Assembly: GCF_023277925.1 (NCBI RefSeq)
Contig: NZ_CP063832.1
Location: 4,639,001-4,703,000, forward strand
Source of the DNA: Pseudomonas entomophila
Lineage (GTDB): Bacteria > Pseudomonadota > Gammaproteobacteria > Pseudomonadales > Pseudomonadaceae
Direction of reading: 5' to 3'
DNA: 64,000 nt
The position numbers were made by a program, and so were the translations under genes. Shown here piece after piece: positions 26,761 to 35,305 of the stretch. Below the pieces are notes generated by a model. The model saw only the letters and a list, made by a program, of their open reading frames with translations. It made no database searches and was not told the origin of the DNA. The first letter of the stretch is position 1; each line of letters starts with the position of its first letter.

Positions 26761-28125
26761 CTCAGCTACCAGCGTCTCCAGTTGTTCCTGTCGTTCGGTT
26801 TGGTTCACTCGCGCTCCGGGATTGAGCGTCGACCACTGCGGATGCGCCCGTGCCTTGCCCAGCGCCTCCGGCAGCTTGCCTTCCCGCCAAGCTTTCTCAT
26901 CCGGCGCTGCCAGGCGAATGCTGTCTTGCGCCGCATGCCCTCGATTTTCCAGTGCCGTCATCAACTGCTGCTGACGCAGTGCCAGCAGGCGCAGCACCGT
27001 GTCGTCCACCGTCAACTCACGCTGCCCCTTGAGCTTGCCCATCAAGCGCGAGCCATAGTTGCGCGCGGTTTGCAGCGCACCCCCGGCGATAGCGCCGGCC
27101 AAGGCCGCGGCACCCAGCGTCAGGCCGCCAACCAGCAGGTCCACCCCGGCGCCAGCCGCCGCCCCGGCCGCTACACCACTGCCCAGGCGCACCCCCAGCA
27201 GCTTCAACGTTTCCGGGTTGAACAGGTCATCGCCCCAGCGCCCATCCAGCAGCGGCAGGTCACCGGCCTGGGCGTCCTCCCGGCGGAAGGCATAGAGCTT
27301 GAGCAGCGCCTCGACGCAGCGCTGCTCGCGTTGGCGTACATCTTGGCGCAGGGCCTCGATGGCGCGCGCCTCGGCGGCAGGCTCGGCTTCGACGCTGCGC
27401 CGGCAGGCGGCGCAGTCCAGCAACAGCTCGGCGACCAGGCGCTTGCCGCTGTGCTGGCGGGCCAGGCGCTGGGCCTGCTGGTCGTCGATCAGCCGTTGCA
27501 GGGCCGGGCGGGCATCTTCCAGCAGCAGGGCGAGGCTTTCGTACAGGCGGCGCTCACCGTCTTCGGGTGGGGCCACGCTGTCGAAGCGCACCAGCGCGTG
27601 CAGGCCCAGGCGCGCCAGGGCCTCGCGCCACTCCGGCTCGCGGTGCTGGCTGCTGGCGACGAAGTTGAGCACCGGCAACAGGGGCTTGCCGCAGCCGGCC
27701 AGCACTTCCAGTTCGTCGCGGTACTTGGCCAGCACCGGTTCGCGGGCGTCGATCACATATAACCCGGCATTGCTTGCCAGCAACTGGCGCAGCACCTTGG
27801 CTTCCTGTTCGAAGCGTTGGCGCGCCTCGCTACCCTGGAGGAAGCGCTCCAGGCGGGCCGGGCCGTCCAGGCGTTCACCGGGGCGCTCCAGACGCTCCAG
27901 GTAGTCGAGCAGGGCGATGGCGTCTTCCAGGCCAGGGGTGTCGTACAGCTCCAGCAACGGCTCGCCATCGACCGAAAGCCGAGCACCCTCGACATGGCGG
28001 GTGGTGCTGGGGCGGTGGGAGACTTCGCCGAAGCCCACATCGCGGGTCAGGGTGCGCAGCAGCGAGGTCTTGCCGACATTGGTGTGGCCGACCACGGCCA
28101 GTTTCAGCGGCTCAGTCATGGCCAT
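26755..28125 (-). CDS. GTPase with C-terminal DUF3482
   Basis: 456 residues. An Era/TrmE-like G domain occupies about residues 8-185: G1 VVGHTNVGKTSLLRTL, G3 LYDTPGLEDA, and VLNFVASSQHR in the position of G4 without a clear NKxD. After a helical segment, a glycine/alanine-rich stretch (GSGVAAGAAAGAGVDLLVGG and beyond, about 310-350) could insert into or contact membrane. This is the DUF3482 layout; function is unknown. It overlaps the upstream DUF2868 membrane-protein gene by 14 bases, so the two probably act together. The terminal codons lie in a REP element. Confidence 0.88.
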   Translation of the reverse strand: MAMTEPLKLAVVGHTNVGKTSLLRTLTRDVGFGEVSHRPSTTRHVEGARLSVDGEPLLELYDTPGLEDAIALLDYLERLERPGERLDGPARLERFLQGSEARQRFEQEAKVLRQLLASNAGLYVIDAREPVLAKYRDELEVLAGCGKPLLPVLNFVASSQHREPEWREALARLGLHALVRFDSVAPPEDGERRLYESLALLLEDARPALQRLIDDQQAQRLARQHSGKRLVAELLLDCAACRRSVEAEPAAEARAIEALRQDVRQREQRCVEALLKLYAFRREDAQAGDLPLLDGRWGDDLFNPETLKLLGVRLGSGVAAGAAAGAGVDLLVGGLTLGAAALAGAIAGGALQTARNYGSRLMGKLKGQRELTVDDTVLRLLALRQQQLMTALENRGHAAQDSIRLAAPDEKAWREGKLPEALGKARAHPQWSTLNPGARVNQTERQEQLETLVAEL

Positions 28126-29503
28126 GCTCCAGCCAGGTCAGCGGTGAGGTGTCGGCATGGGGCAGGCCGAGGCGGTCGAGGGCTTCGTGCCAGTCGCCCA
28201 GCCGTGCGGCGTCCAGCGCCTGGCCGGGTTGCGCCTGGAGCAGCCAGATGCGCGTGGCGCCGGCATTGCGCGCCAGTTCGGCGAGCAGCGCCAGGCTGCC
28301 ACGGTCCGGCGAGCGGCGTGGGTCGCAGGCGATGGCCAGGCGGGCGGGGGGGAAGCGGCTGAGCTGTTCGAGCAGCTTGTTGCGTGATTCGCGGCTGTCG
28401 AGCACGCCGGCATCGGTCACCGCCTTGGGTAGTGTCGGTGGCCAGGGGCGCTGATCGTCCAGCTCCAGGCCAACCAGCAAGGCGCCGCTGCTGCCGCTTT
28501 CCAGCTGGCCGGCCTCGAAGCGCGGCAACGCATCGGGTGCGGCATCCTGCACGCCGATGCGCTCGCTGCGGGGCATCAGGGCGTCGCGCAGTTGGGCGTA
28601 ACCGGGCAGGTTGAGGTCCAGTGACAGGCGCCCGCGGCCCTGGCGCCAGCGCCACAGGCATAGCGCAGCCAAAGTCAGGCGTGGCAGCAGGCCGTAGACC
28701 AGCACCACGCCAAGCAGCCAGCTGGCCCAGGCTTGGCGAGCCAGGTCCAGGCTCGGCAGGGGGGCGCCGCTGGCGCGAATCATCGCTTCATCCGGCACGG
28801 CGAAGCCGAACAGCGAAGGCAGGGCACCCAAGGCCTGGGTGAGGGTGATGAAGGGCTCGGCGGCGAGCAGCGTGGTTTCCCAGACGAAGCCGTAGCGCCG
28901 GGTCGCCAGCAAGGCCAGCAACATCCCCAACGCCGCGACCATCGCCAGCAGCCACAAGCCATGCACCAGCAGGCCGAGCAGCCAGCGGTTCAGGCGTTGG
29001 CGCTGCAACAGCACCAACAGTGCCGGGGCCAGTTGCGCGGCCTTGGCGTCGCGGGCCAAGCGTTCACTGAGCCACAGCCACAACCGCCCCAAGGCGGCAC
29101 CGTGTTCGCCACCGAAGAAGAATCCCAGGGCCCAGCCGAGCAGCAGCAAAAGGTTGAGCCCGAGCAGGCTGCCCAAGGCCCAGAACACGTTCACCGGGCG
29201 CTGGCCATCGCCCAGGGCCGCCAGGCCCAGCCCAGCGCCGCTCAACACGGCCAGCAGCATCAACGCCAGCAGGGCCAGGCGCGCGCCCTGTTTCCAGTGC
29301 CGCAGTGCGCTGGCCATGCCGTCGCGGTCGGCCAGGCACAGGGCGCGGGTCTCGATGCGTGCCGCCAGGTCGCCGCCCTGCTGGCGGGCGCGGCGGTTGG
29401 CTTCCTGGTCCTCCAGGGGGCCGGCGTGCTCTTCGCGCAGGCGCACCGCTTCGGTGAGCCAGCGTTTGTCGAGGGGAGTCGGTGCAGTCACGAGGTCTTC
29501 CAT
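28112..29503 (-). CDS. DUF2868 membrane protein
   Basis: 463 residues. About four membrane helices are visible: LALLALMLLAVLSGAGLGLA and FWALGSLLGLNLLLLLGWAL in the first half, then LLGLLVHGLWLLAMVAALGM with more hydrophobic text, and SWLLGVVLVYGLLPRLTLAAL near the middle. The soluble C-terminal part (about 300-463) includes LLVGLELDDQRPWPP and a P-loop-free alpha/beta region. DUF2868 proteins are usually next to DUF3482 GTPases; function unknown. ATG 29503 (MEDLVTAPTP) is preferred over an upstream in-frame ATG at 29533; no strong ribosome-binding site supports either. Confidence 0.82.
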   Translation of the reverse strand: MEDLVTAPTPLDKRWLTEAVRLREEHAGPLEDQEANRRARQQGGDLAARIETRALCLADRDGMASALRHWKQGARLALLALMLLAVLSGAGLGLAALGDGQRPVNVFWALGSLLGLNLLLLLGWALGFFFGGEHGAALGRLWLWLSERLARDAKAAQLAPALLVLLQRQRLNRWLLGLLVHGLWLLAMVAALGMLLALLATRRYGFVWETTLLAAEPFITLTQALGALPSLFGFAVPDEAMIRASGAPLPSLDLARQAWASWLLGVVLVYGLLPRLTLAALCLWRWRQGRGRLSLDLNLPGYAQLRDALMPRSERIGVQDAAPDALPRFEAGQLESGSSGALLVGLELDDQRPWPPTLPKAVTDAGVLDSRESRNKLLEQLSRFPPARLAIACDPRRSPDRGSLALLAELARNAGATRIWLLQAQPGQALDAARLGDWHEALDRLGLPHADTSPLTWLEHGHD

Positions 29504-29557
29504 TGCACAGGTCAGGGCAGAAGCATAACCCACGTGCCCGGTGCTATCCTCGCCGGC

Positions 29558-30073
29558 ATGAATACATCACTCCCCCTCAGCCTGATCGCGGCGCTCGCCG
29601 AGAACCGTGTGATCGGCATCGACAACTCCATGCCCTGGCACCTGCCGGGGGACTTCAAGTACTTCAAGGCCACCACCCTGGGCAAGCCGATCATCATGGG
29701 GCGCAAGACCTGGGACTCGCTGGGGCGGCCGCTGCCAGGGCGGTTGAACATCGTCGTCAGCCGCCAGCCTGGCCTGGAACTGGCCGGCGCCGAGGTGTTC
29801 GCTTCGCTGGAAGCGGCGCTGGTGCGCGCCGAGCAGTGGGCGCGGGAGCAGGGTGTGGGTGAGCTGATGCTGATCGGTGGGGCGCAGCTGTATGGGCAGG
29901 CGTTGGAGAAAGAGCTGGTGAGCCGGATGTACCTGACCCGGGTCGAGCTGTCGCCGCCGGGGGATGCGTGGTTCCCCGCGTTCGACAAGGGCCAGTGGCA
30001 ATTGGCGTCGAGCGAACCTCAGGCTGAAGAGGGCAAGCCGGTCTATCACTTCGAGGTCTGGGACAAGGTCTGA
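29558..30073 (+). CDS. folA: Dihydrofolate reductase
   Basis: NADPH-dependent reduction of dihydrofolate to tetrahydrofolate. 171 residues, normal. Motifs: LIAALAENRVIGIDNSMPWH, the proton-donating acid D32 in HLPGDFKYF, IMGRKTWDSLGRPLPGR and the late IGGAQLYGQAL loop. Start ATG 29558 gives the usual N-terminus. It is divergent from the DUF2868 gene (54 bases apart) and followed by a small hairpin and a REP. Confidence 0.97.
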   Translation: MNTSLPLSLIAALAENRVIGIDNSMPWHLPGDFKYFKATTLGKPIIMGRKTWDSLGRPLPGRLNIVVSRQPGLELAGAEVFASLEAALVRAEQWAREQGVGELMLIGGAQLYGQALEKELVSRMYLTRVELSPPGDAWFPAFDKGQWQLASSEPQAEEGKPVYHFEVWDKV

Positions 30074-30080
30074 GGTGGCC

Positions 30081-30100
30081 GGGCTGCTTTGCAGCCCTTT
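30081..30100 (+). terminator. Short hairpin after folA (possible terminator)
   Basis: GGGCTGC (30081-30087), loop TTT, GCAGCCC (30091-30097), then only three Ts. Weak as an intrinsic terminator; it may act together with the adjoining REP. Confidence 0.45.
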
Positions 30101-30147
30101 CGCCGGCAAGGCCGGCTCCTACTGTAGGAGCCGGCCTTGCCGGCGAA
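30099..30147. repeat. REP palindrome with nearly no spacer
   Basis: Arms TTCGCCGGCAAGGCCGGCTC... (30099-30122) and ...GAGCCGGCCTTGCCGGCGAA (30124-30147) are 24-base perfect inverse copies separated by one base. Confidence 0.95.
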
Positions 30148-30154
30148 TACGGCT

Positions 30155-31546
30155 TCAGGAATGACTCAGTTCGGCATGCTCATCCCCACCCAGCACCTGC
30201 TGGTCGGTCTGCTTGAGCAGCTGGCTGGTGACCACGCCCGCGGTCATCGAGCCGTTCACGTTCAACGCCGTGCGGCCCATGTCGATCAGTGGCTCCACCG
30301 AGATCAGCAAGGCCACCAGCTCGACCGGCAGGCCCATGGCCGGCAACACGATCAGTGCGGCGAAGGTCGCGCCGCCGCCCACCCCGGCCACACCGGCCGA
30401 GCTCAGGGTGACGATGGCCACCAGCGTGGCAATCCACAGTGGGTCGAAGGTATCGATGCCCACCGCCGGGGCCACCATCACCGCAAGCATGGCCGGGTAC
30501 AGGCCGGCGCAGCCGTTCTGGCCGATGGTGGCGCCGAACGAGGCGCTGAAGCTGGCGATCGACTGCGGCACGCCCAGGCGCAGGGTCTGCGCCTCGATGT
30601 TCAACGGGATGCTGGCAGCGCTGGAGCGGCTGGTGAAGGCGAAGGTCAGCACCGGCCACACCTTGCGGAAGAAGCGCAGCGGGCTGACGCCGGTCAGCGC
30701 CAGGATCACCCCGTGGACCACGAACATCAGACCCAGGCCGATGTATGACACCACCACGAAGCTACCCAGCTTGAGGATGTCCTCGAGGTTGGAACTGGCG
30801 ACCACCTTGGTCATCAATGCCAGCACGCCATAGGGGGTGAGCTTCATCACCAGGCGCACCAGGCGCATCACCCAGGCTTGTAGCACGTCGATGGCCGATA
30901 GCGCGCGCTCGCCCTTGTCCTTGTCGTCCTTGATCAGTTGCAGCGCCGCCAGGCCCAGGAACACGGCGAAGATCACCACGCTGATGATCGAGGTCGGCTT
31001 GGCCCGGGCCAGGTCGCCCACCGGGTTGGTCGGGATGAACGACAGCAGCAACTGCGGGATGTTGAGGTCGGCGACCTTGCCCGCGTAGTCGCTGTTGATG
31101 GCGTGCAGGCGGGCGCTTTCCTGGGCGCCGGCCACCAGCCCCTCGGCGCTCAGGCCGAACAGGTTGGTCAGGGCGATACCGATCAGCGCAGCGATGGCGG
31201 TGGTCAGCAGCAGGATGCCGATGCTCAGCACGCTGATGCGGCCCAGCGAGGAGGCGTTGTGCAGGCGGGCCACGGCGCTGAGGATCGAAGCGAAGATCAG
31301 CGGCATGACGATCATCTGCAGCAGGCCGACATAACCGTTGCCGACCAGGTCGAGCCAGGCCAGGGTGGCTTTCAGTACCGGATGGCCGGCGCCGTAGACC
31401 GTGTGCAGGGCCAGGCCGAAAACCACGCCCAGCACCAGGCCCAACAGCACTTTCTTGGCCAGGCTCCAGTCGGTGCGACGGGTTTGCGCCAGGCCCAGCA
31501 GCAGGGCCAGGAACGCCAGCAGGTTGAGTGACAGCGGCAGGTTCAT
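30155..31546 (-). CDS. tcyP: L-cystine/dicarboxylate:cation symporter, TcyP-like
   Basis: Sodium-coupled secondary carrier of the DAACS family, 463 residues, the usual TcyP (YdjN) length. About eight membrane helices plus re-entrant hairpins; conserved [37 protein letters not shown] (serine-rich hairpin), [18 protein letters not shown] and the late [17 protein letters not shown]. The [11 protein letters not shown] text is what points to cystine carriers instead of glutamate or dicarboxylate ones. GGAG precedes ATG 31546; an upstream in-frame ATG at 31576 is less likely. A hairpin AGAGGC-ATC-GCCTCT (31569-31583) lies in the leader. Confidence 0.85.
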   Translation of the reverse strand: MNLPLSLNLLAFLALLLGLAQTRRTDWSLAKKVLLGLVLGVVFGLALHTVYGAGHPVLKATLAWLDLVGNGYVGLLQMIVMPLIFASILSAVARLHNASSLGRISVLSIGILLLTTAIAALIGIALTNLFGLSAEGLVAGAQESARLHAINSDYAGKVADLNIPQLLLSFIPTNPVGDLARAKPTSIISVVIFAVFLGLAALQLIKDDKDKGERALSAIDVLQAWVMRLVRLVMKLTPYGVLALMTKVVASSNLEDILKLGSFVVVSYIGLGLMFVVHGVILALTGVSPLRFFRKVWPVLTFAFTSRSSAASIPLNIEAQTLRLGVPQSIASFSASFGATIGQNGCAGLYPAMLAVMVAPAVGIDTFDPLWIATLVAIVTLSSAGVAGVGGGATFAALIVLPAMGLPVELVALLISVEPLIDMGRTALNVNGSMTAGVVTSQLLKQTDQQVLGGDEHAELSHS

Positions 31547-31790
31547 TGAAGCTCCAGGAAAAGGCGGAAGAGGCATCGCCTCTGTGAGCGATTACGAACG
31601 GAAATGCTAACAGCCTGAAAACAAACGAATTTATACCTAAAAGTAATTTGCATAGTCGCTTATGGAATAACGCCTTGTCGCAATTGGCAATGAACGTGGC
31701 GTTTGCGGTTGCCTCAACGTCGGTCGCGAGTGCCTGCCTGTCACAAATCAGGCATAGGGTTGAGCGGCCACGTCTTTGGGAGAACCGCAC

Positions 31791-32849
31791 ATGATGTCTG
31801 CTCCGAGAATCCTTGCCGGCGGCCTGGCCCTGTTGCTGAGTGCCAGCAGCTGGGCGGCCACCGAGCTCAAGCACTGGCCGGCCGAAGCCGCGCAGAAGCT
31901 CGACGCGATGATTGCCGCCAACGCCAACAAGGGTAACTACGCAGTGTTCGACATGGACAACACCAGCTACCGCTTCGACCTCGAGGAAGCGCTGCTGCCG
32001 TTCATGGAGAACAAGGGCCTGTTGACCCGCGACAAGCTCGACCCCTCGCTCAAGCTGATCCCGTTCAAGGATACCGCCGAGCACAAGGAGAGCCTGTTCA
32101 GCTACTACTACCGCCTGTGCGAGATCGACGACATGGTCTGCTACCCCTGGGTGGCCCAGGTGTTCTCGGGGTTCACCCTCAAGGAGCTCAAGCAGCAGGT
32201 CGACGAACTGATGGCCTCGGGCAAGCCGATCCCCAGCACCTATTTCGAGGGCGACCAGGTCAAGCCCATCGAAGTGCAGCCACCCAAGGTGTTCACCGGC
32301 CAGGCCGAGCTGTACAACAAGCTGATGGAGAACGGCATCGAGGTGTACGTGATTTCCGCCGCTTCGGAAGAACTGGTGCGCATGGTCGCCGCCGATCCGA
32401 AGTACGGCTACAACGTCAAACCCGAGAATGTGATCGGCGTGAGCCTGTTGCTCAAGGACCGCGCCAATGGCCAGCTGACCACCGCGCGCAAGCAGATCAC
32501 CGCCGGGCACTACGACCCCAAGGCCAACGAAGGCCTGGAACTGACCCCTTACCTGTGGACACCGGCAACCTGGATGGCCGGCAAGCAGGCGGCGATCCTG
32601 ACCTATATCGATGAGTGGAAGAAGCCGGTACTGGTGGGTGGCGACACCCCGACCAGCGATGGCTATATGCAGTTCCACAGCGTCGATGTGGGCAAGGGCG
32701 GCATCCACCTGTGGATAAACCGCAAGGCCAAGTATATGGACCAGCTGAATGGCATGATCGCCAAGCATGCGGCGGCCCAGGCCAAGGAAGGGTTGCCGGT
32801 GACGGCGGACAAGAACTGGGTGATCGTGACGCCGGAGCAGATTCAGTAA
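31791..32849 (+). CDS. pchP: Phosphorylcholine phosphatase
   Basis: Periplasmic HAD-superfamily phosphatase that releases choline from phosphorylcholine, letting pseudomonads use host or plant phospholipid head groups. 352 residues. Signal peptide to about residue 23 (SSWA-ATE); HAD motif I FDMDNT with D54 and D56; motif II VISAAS; motif III region [30 protein letters not shown]. The choline-site text [17 protein letters not shown] matches PchP as I recall it. GGGAG precedes ATG 31791; ATG 31794 is an alternative. No GbdR site was identified. Confidence 0.88.
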   Translation: MMSAPRILAGGLALLLSASSWAATELKHWPAEAAQKLDAMIAANANKGNYAVFDMDNTSYRFDLEEALLPFMENKGLLTRDKLDPSLKLIPFKDTAEHKESLFSYYYRLCEIDDMVCYPWVAQVFSGFTLKELKQQVDELMASGKPIPSTYFEGDQVKPIEVQPPKVFTGQAELYNKLMENGIEVYVISAASEELVRMVAADPKYGYNVKPENVIGVSLLLKDRANGQLTTARKQITAGHYDPKANEGLELTPYLWTPATWMAGKQAAILTYIDEWKKPVLVGGDTPTSDGYMQFHSVDVGKGGIHLWINRKAKYMDQLNGMIAKHAAAQAKEGLPVTADKNWVIVTPEQIQ

Positions 32850-32863
32850 TCGGTGTTGCTCCC

Positions 32864-32927
32864 TTCGCCGGCAAGCCGGCTCCAACAGGTAATGTGCCGC
32901 CCCTGTAGGCGCCGGCTTGCCGGCGAA
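32864..32927. repeat. REP palindrome after pchP
   Basis: TTCGCCGGCAAGCCGGCTCC (from 32864) and GGCGCCGGCTTGCCGGCGAA (to 32927) are inverted arms around a short unique spacer. Confidence 0.93.
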
Positions 32928-32940
32928 GAGGCCGGTACAG

Positions 32941-32982
32941 GCAATAAAAAAACCGGCGCACCAGGCGCCGGTTTTTTATTGC
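32941..32982. terminator. Bidirectional intrinsic terminator between pchP and ilvD
   Basis: ACCGGCGC, loop ACCAG, GCGCCGGT with an A-run before and a T-run after, and paired GCAATA/TATTGC at the base. It serves convergent pchP and ilvD. Confidence 0.93.
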
Positions 32983-32992
32983 CCTCAGAGCC

Positions 32993-34834
32993 TCACAGCC
33001 CGTCGAGCATCGCCTTGTTGCGCACCGCGCCCTTGTCGGCGCTGGTGGCCAGCAGGGCATAGGCTTTCAGCGCGGTGGTCACCTTGCGTGGGCGCACTTC
33101 AGCCGGCTTCCAGCCCTTTTTGTCCTGCTCGACGCGACGCGCGGCCAGCTCGTCATCGCTGACCAGCAGGTTGATCGAGCGGTTGGGGATGTCGATCAGC
33201 ACCTTGTCGCCATCACGCACCAGGCCGATCGCGCCGCCTGCCGCTGCTTCCGGCGAAGCGTGGCCGATCGACAAGCCCGAGGTGCCGCCGGAGAAGCGGC
33301 CGTCGGTGAGCAGGGCGCAAGCCTTGCCCAGGCCTTTCGACTTCAGGTACGAGGTCGGGTACAGCATCTCCTGCATGCCCGGGCCGCCTTTCGGGCCTTC
33401 GTAGCGGATGATGACGATGTCACCGGCTTTCACTTCATCGGCGAGGATGCCGCGCACGGCGCTGTCCTGGCTTTCGAAGATCTTCGCGTTGCCTTCGAAC
33501 ACCAGGATGGAGTCATCCACGCCGGCGGTCTTCACCACGCAGCCGTCCTGGGCGATGTTGCCGTACAGCACGGCCAGGCCGCCTTCTTGCGAGTAGGCGT
33601 GCTCGACGCTGCGGATGCAGCCTTCGGCGCGGTCGTCGTCCAGCGTCTCCCAACGGGTCGACTGGCTGAACGCGGTCTGCGTCGGGATGCCGGCCGGACC
33701 TGCCTTGAAGAAGGTGTGCACGGCTTCGTCATCGGTCTGGGTGATGTCCCACTTGGCGATGGCTTCTTCCATGCTGCGGCTGTGCACGGTGGGGAGGTCG
33801 GTGTGCAGCAGGCCGCCACGGGCCAGCGAGCCGAGGATGCTGAAGATGCCGCCGGCGCGGTGCACGTCTTCCATGTGGTACTTCTGGATGTTCGGCGCCA
33901 CCTTGCACAGCTGCGGCACCTTGCGCGACAGGCGATCGATGTCGCGCAGGTCGAAGTCCACTTCCGCCTCCTGGGCCGCGGCCAGCAGGTGCAGGATGGT
34001 GTTGGTCGAGCCGCCCATGGCGATGTCGAGCATCATGGCGTTCTCGAACGCCTTGAAGTTGGCGATGCTGCGCGGCAGTACCGACTCATCGTTCTCGCCG
34101 TAGTAGCGCTTGCACAGCTCGACGATGGTGCGCCCGGCAGTGAGGAACAGTTGTTCGCGGTCGGAGTGGGTGGCGAGCGTGGAGCCGTTGCCCGGCAACG
34201 CCAGGCCCAGGGCTTCGGTCAGGCAGTTCATCGAGTTGGCGGTGAACATGCCTGAGCACGAACCGCAGGTTGGGCAGGCGCTGCGCTCGTACTCGGCGAC
34301 CTTCTCATCGGAGGCGCTGGAGTCGGCGGCGATGACCATGGCGTCGACCAGGTCAAGGCCGTGGCTGGCCAGCTTGGTCTTGCCGGCTTCCATCGGGCCG
34401 CCGGAGACGAAGATCACCGGGATGTTCAGGCGCAGCGCGGCCATCAACATGCCGGGGGTGATCTTGTCGCAGTTGGAGATGCAGACGATGGCGTCGGCGC
34501 AGTGGGCGTTGACCATGTACTCGACGGCGTCGGCGATGATCTCGCGGCTGGGCAGCGAGTACAGCATGCCGTCGTGGCCCATGGCGATACCGTCGTCCAC
34601 GGCGATGGTGTTGAACTCTTTCGCCACGCCACCGGCGCGTTCGATTTCGCGGGCGACCAGCTGGCCCAGGTCCTTCAAGTGCACGTGGCCCGGGACGAAC
34701 TGGGTGAACGAGTTGGCGATGGCGATGATCGGTTTCTTGAAGTCTTCGTCCTTCATCCCGGTGGCGCGCCACAGGGCACGGGCGCCGGCCATGTTGCGGC
34801 CTTGGGTGGAAGTCTTGGAACGATAATCAGGCAT
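32993..34834 (-). CDS. ilvD: Dihydroxy-acid dehydratase
   Basis: Fe-S dehydratase of branched-chain amino acid synthesis, converting 2,3-dihydroxy-isovalerate and -methylvalerate to the 2-oxo acids. 613 residues, as in E. coli-type IlvD. N-terminal [20 protein letters not shown]; cluster cysteines in [16 protein letters not shown] and [19 protein letters not shown]; late [25 protein letters not shown] precedes ATG 34834. The palindromic element at 34866-35020 begins 31 bases upstream and would be in the leader if the promoter lies beyond it. Confidence 0.97.
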   Translation of the reverse strand: MPDYRSKTSTQGRNMAGARALWRATGMKDEDFKKPIIAIANSFTQFVPGHVHLKDLGQLVAREIERAGGVAKEFNTIAVDDGIAMGHDGMLYSLPSREIIADAVEYMVNAHCADAIVCISNCDKITPGMLMAALRLNIPVIFVSGGPMEAGKTKLASHGLDLVDAMVIAADSSASDEKVAEYERSACPTCGSCSGMFTANSMNCLTEALGLALPGNGSTLATHSDREQLFLTAGRTIVELCKRYYGENDESVLPRSIANFKAFENAMMLDIAMGGSTNTILHLLAAAQEAEVDFDLRDIDRLSRKVPQLCKVAPNIQKYHMEDVHRAGGIFSILGSLARGGLLHTDLPTVHSRSMEEAIAKWDITQTDDEAVHTFFKAGPAGIPTQTAFSQSTRWETLDDDRAEGCIRSVEHAYSQEGGLAVLYGNIAQDGCVVKTAGVDDSILVFEGNAKIFESQDSAVRGILADEVKAGDIVIIRYEGPKGGPGMQEMLYPTSYLKSKGLGKACALLTDGRFSGGTSGLSIGHASPEAAAGGAIGLVRDGDKVLIDIPNRSINLLVSDDELAARRVEQDKKGWKPAEVRPRKVTTALKAYALLATSADKGAVRNKAMLDGL

Positions 34835-35305
34835 ATAGCGCTCCTGGCGGCTTAATCAGGTCACTGGGTTTGCGCGAAAAGTGCCTGCGCGACGATCATG
34901 CTGCGTTGAAAACAGGCTCGGAATGCTCATTTGCAACCAGCAAAGTCGAACGCGACTCCGACCGTTCCTCGCCTGTTTCGCCTTGCCTGATCGCCGCTCG
35001 GCGACTTTTCGCGCAAACCCAAATAAGGGAGTGAGCTTCTCTTGTCCTGAACGCCTGGGCCGGTTGCCGCTGGCACGGATGGGGGTCGAAAGACCGCGCG
35101 GGATCGCCGCAGGCTCGACCAGAGCTCATAAACCCGCCGGGGATGTCTGGCGATGAATGGCTCGATTCTACACCGCCGCGCCCGCGAGGGAATGGCGTTG
35201 TGATAATTGGCTGACGCCAGCCCGCAAGGTAAAGGCCTTGGCGTGGTTAGAGCCGGTTTCGGTAGACTTGCGCGCCTCCTACCTCACTGGCCAAAAGGAT
35301 TTGCA
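34835..35305. other. Long intergenic region upstream of ilvD and the DUF4153 gene
   Basis: 471 bases between divergent genes. 34866-35020 is the long inverted-repeat element. 35021-35160 is GC-rich with a GGTC-GAAA-GACC tetraloop hairpin (35084-35095) and no convincing ORF. 35161-35305 should hold the DUF4153 promoter; AAGGAT is its ribosome-binding site. A minus-strand ORF across 34896-35129 has no family text and looks spurious. Confidence 0.5.
34866..35020. repeat. 155-bp palindromic element with 17-bp perfect terminal inverted repeats
   Basis: Ends GGGTTTGCGCGAAAAGT (34866-34882) and ACTTTTCGCGCAAACCC (35004-35020) are exact inverse copies. Nested pairs follow inward: CGATCA/TGATCG (34893-34898, 34988-34993), AAACAGGC/GCCTGTTT (34910-34917, 34971-34978), and a central TTTGC-AACCA-GCAAA (34930-34944). 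No target-site duplication or ORF with family text is seen. MITE-like element or structured leader RNA. Confidence 0.85.

Noticed and set aside
34896..35129. 77-codon minus-strand ORF upstream of ilvD
   Set aside because: It reads through the palindromic element and has no family text or convincing ribosome-binding site; not enough branched-chain codons for an attenuator leader peptide.
35041..35160. 4.5S, 6S or RNase P RNA gene
   Set aside because: The conserved SRP tetraloop text and other diagnostic motifs of these RNAs are missing.
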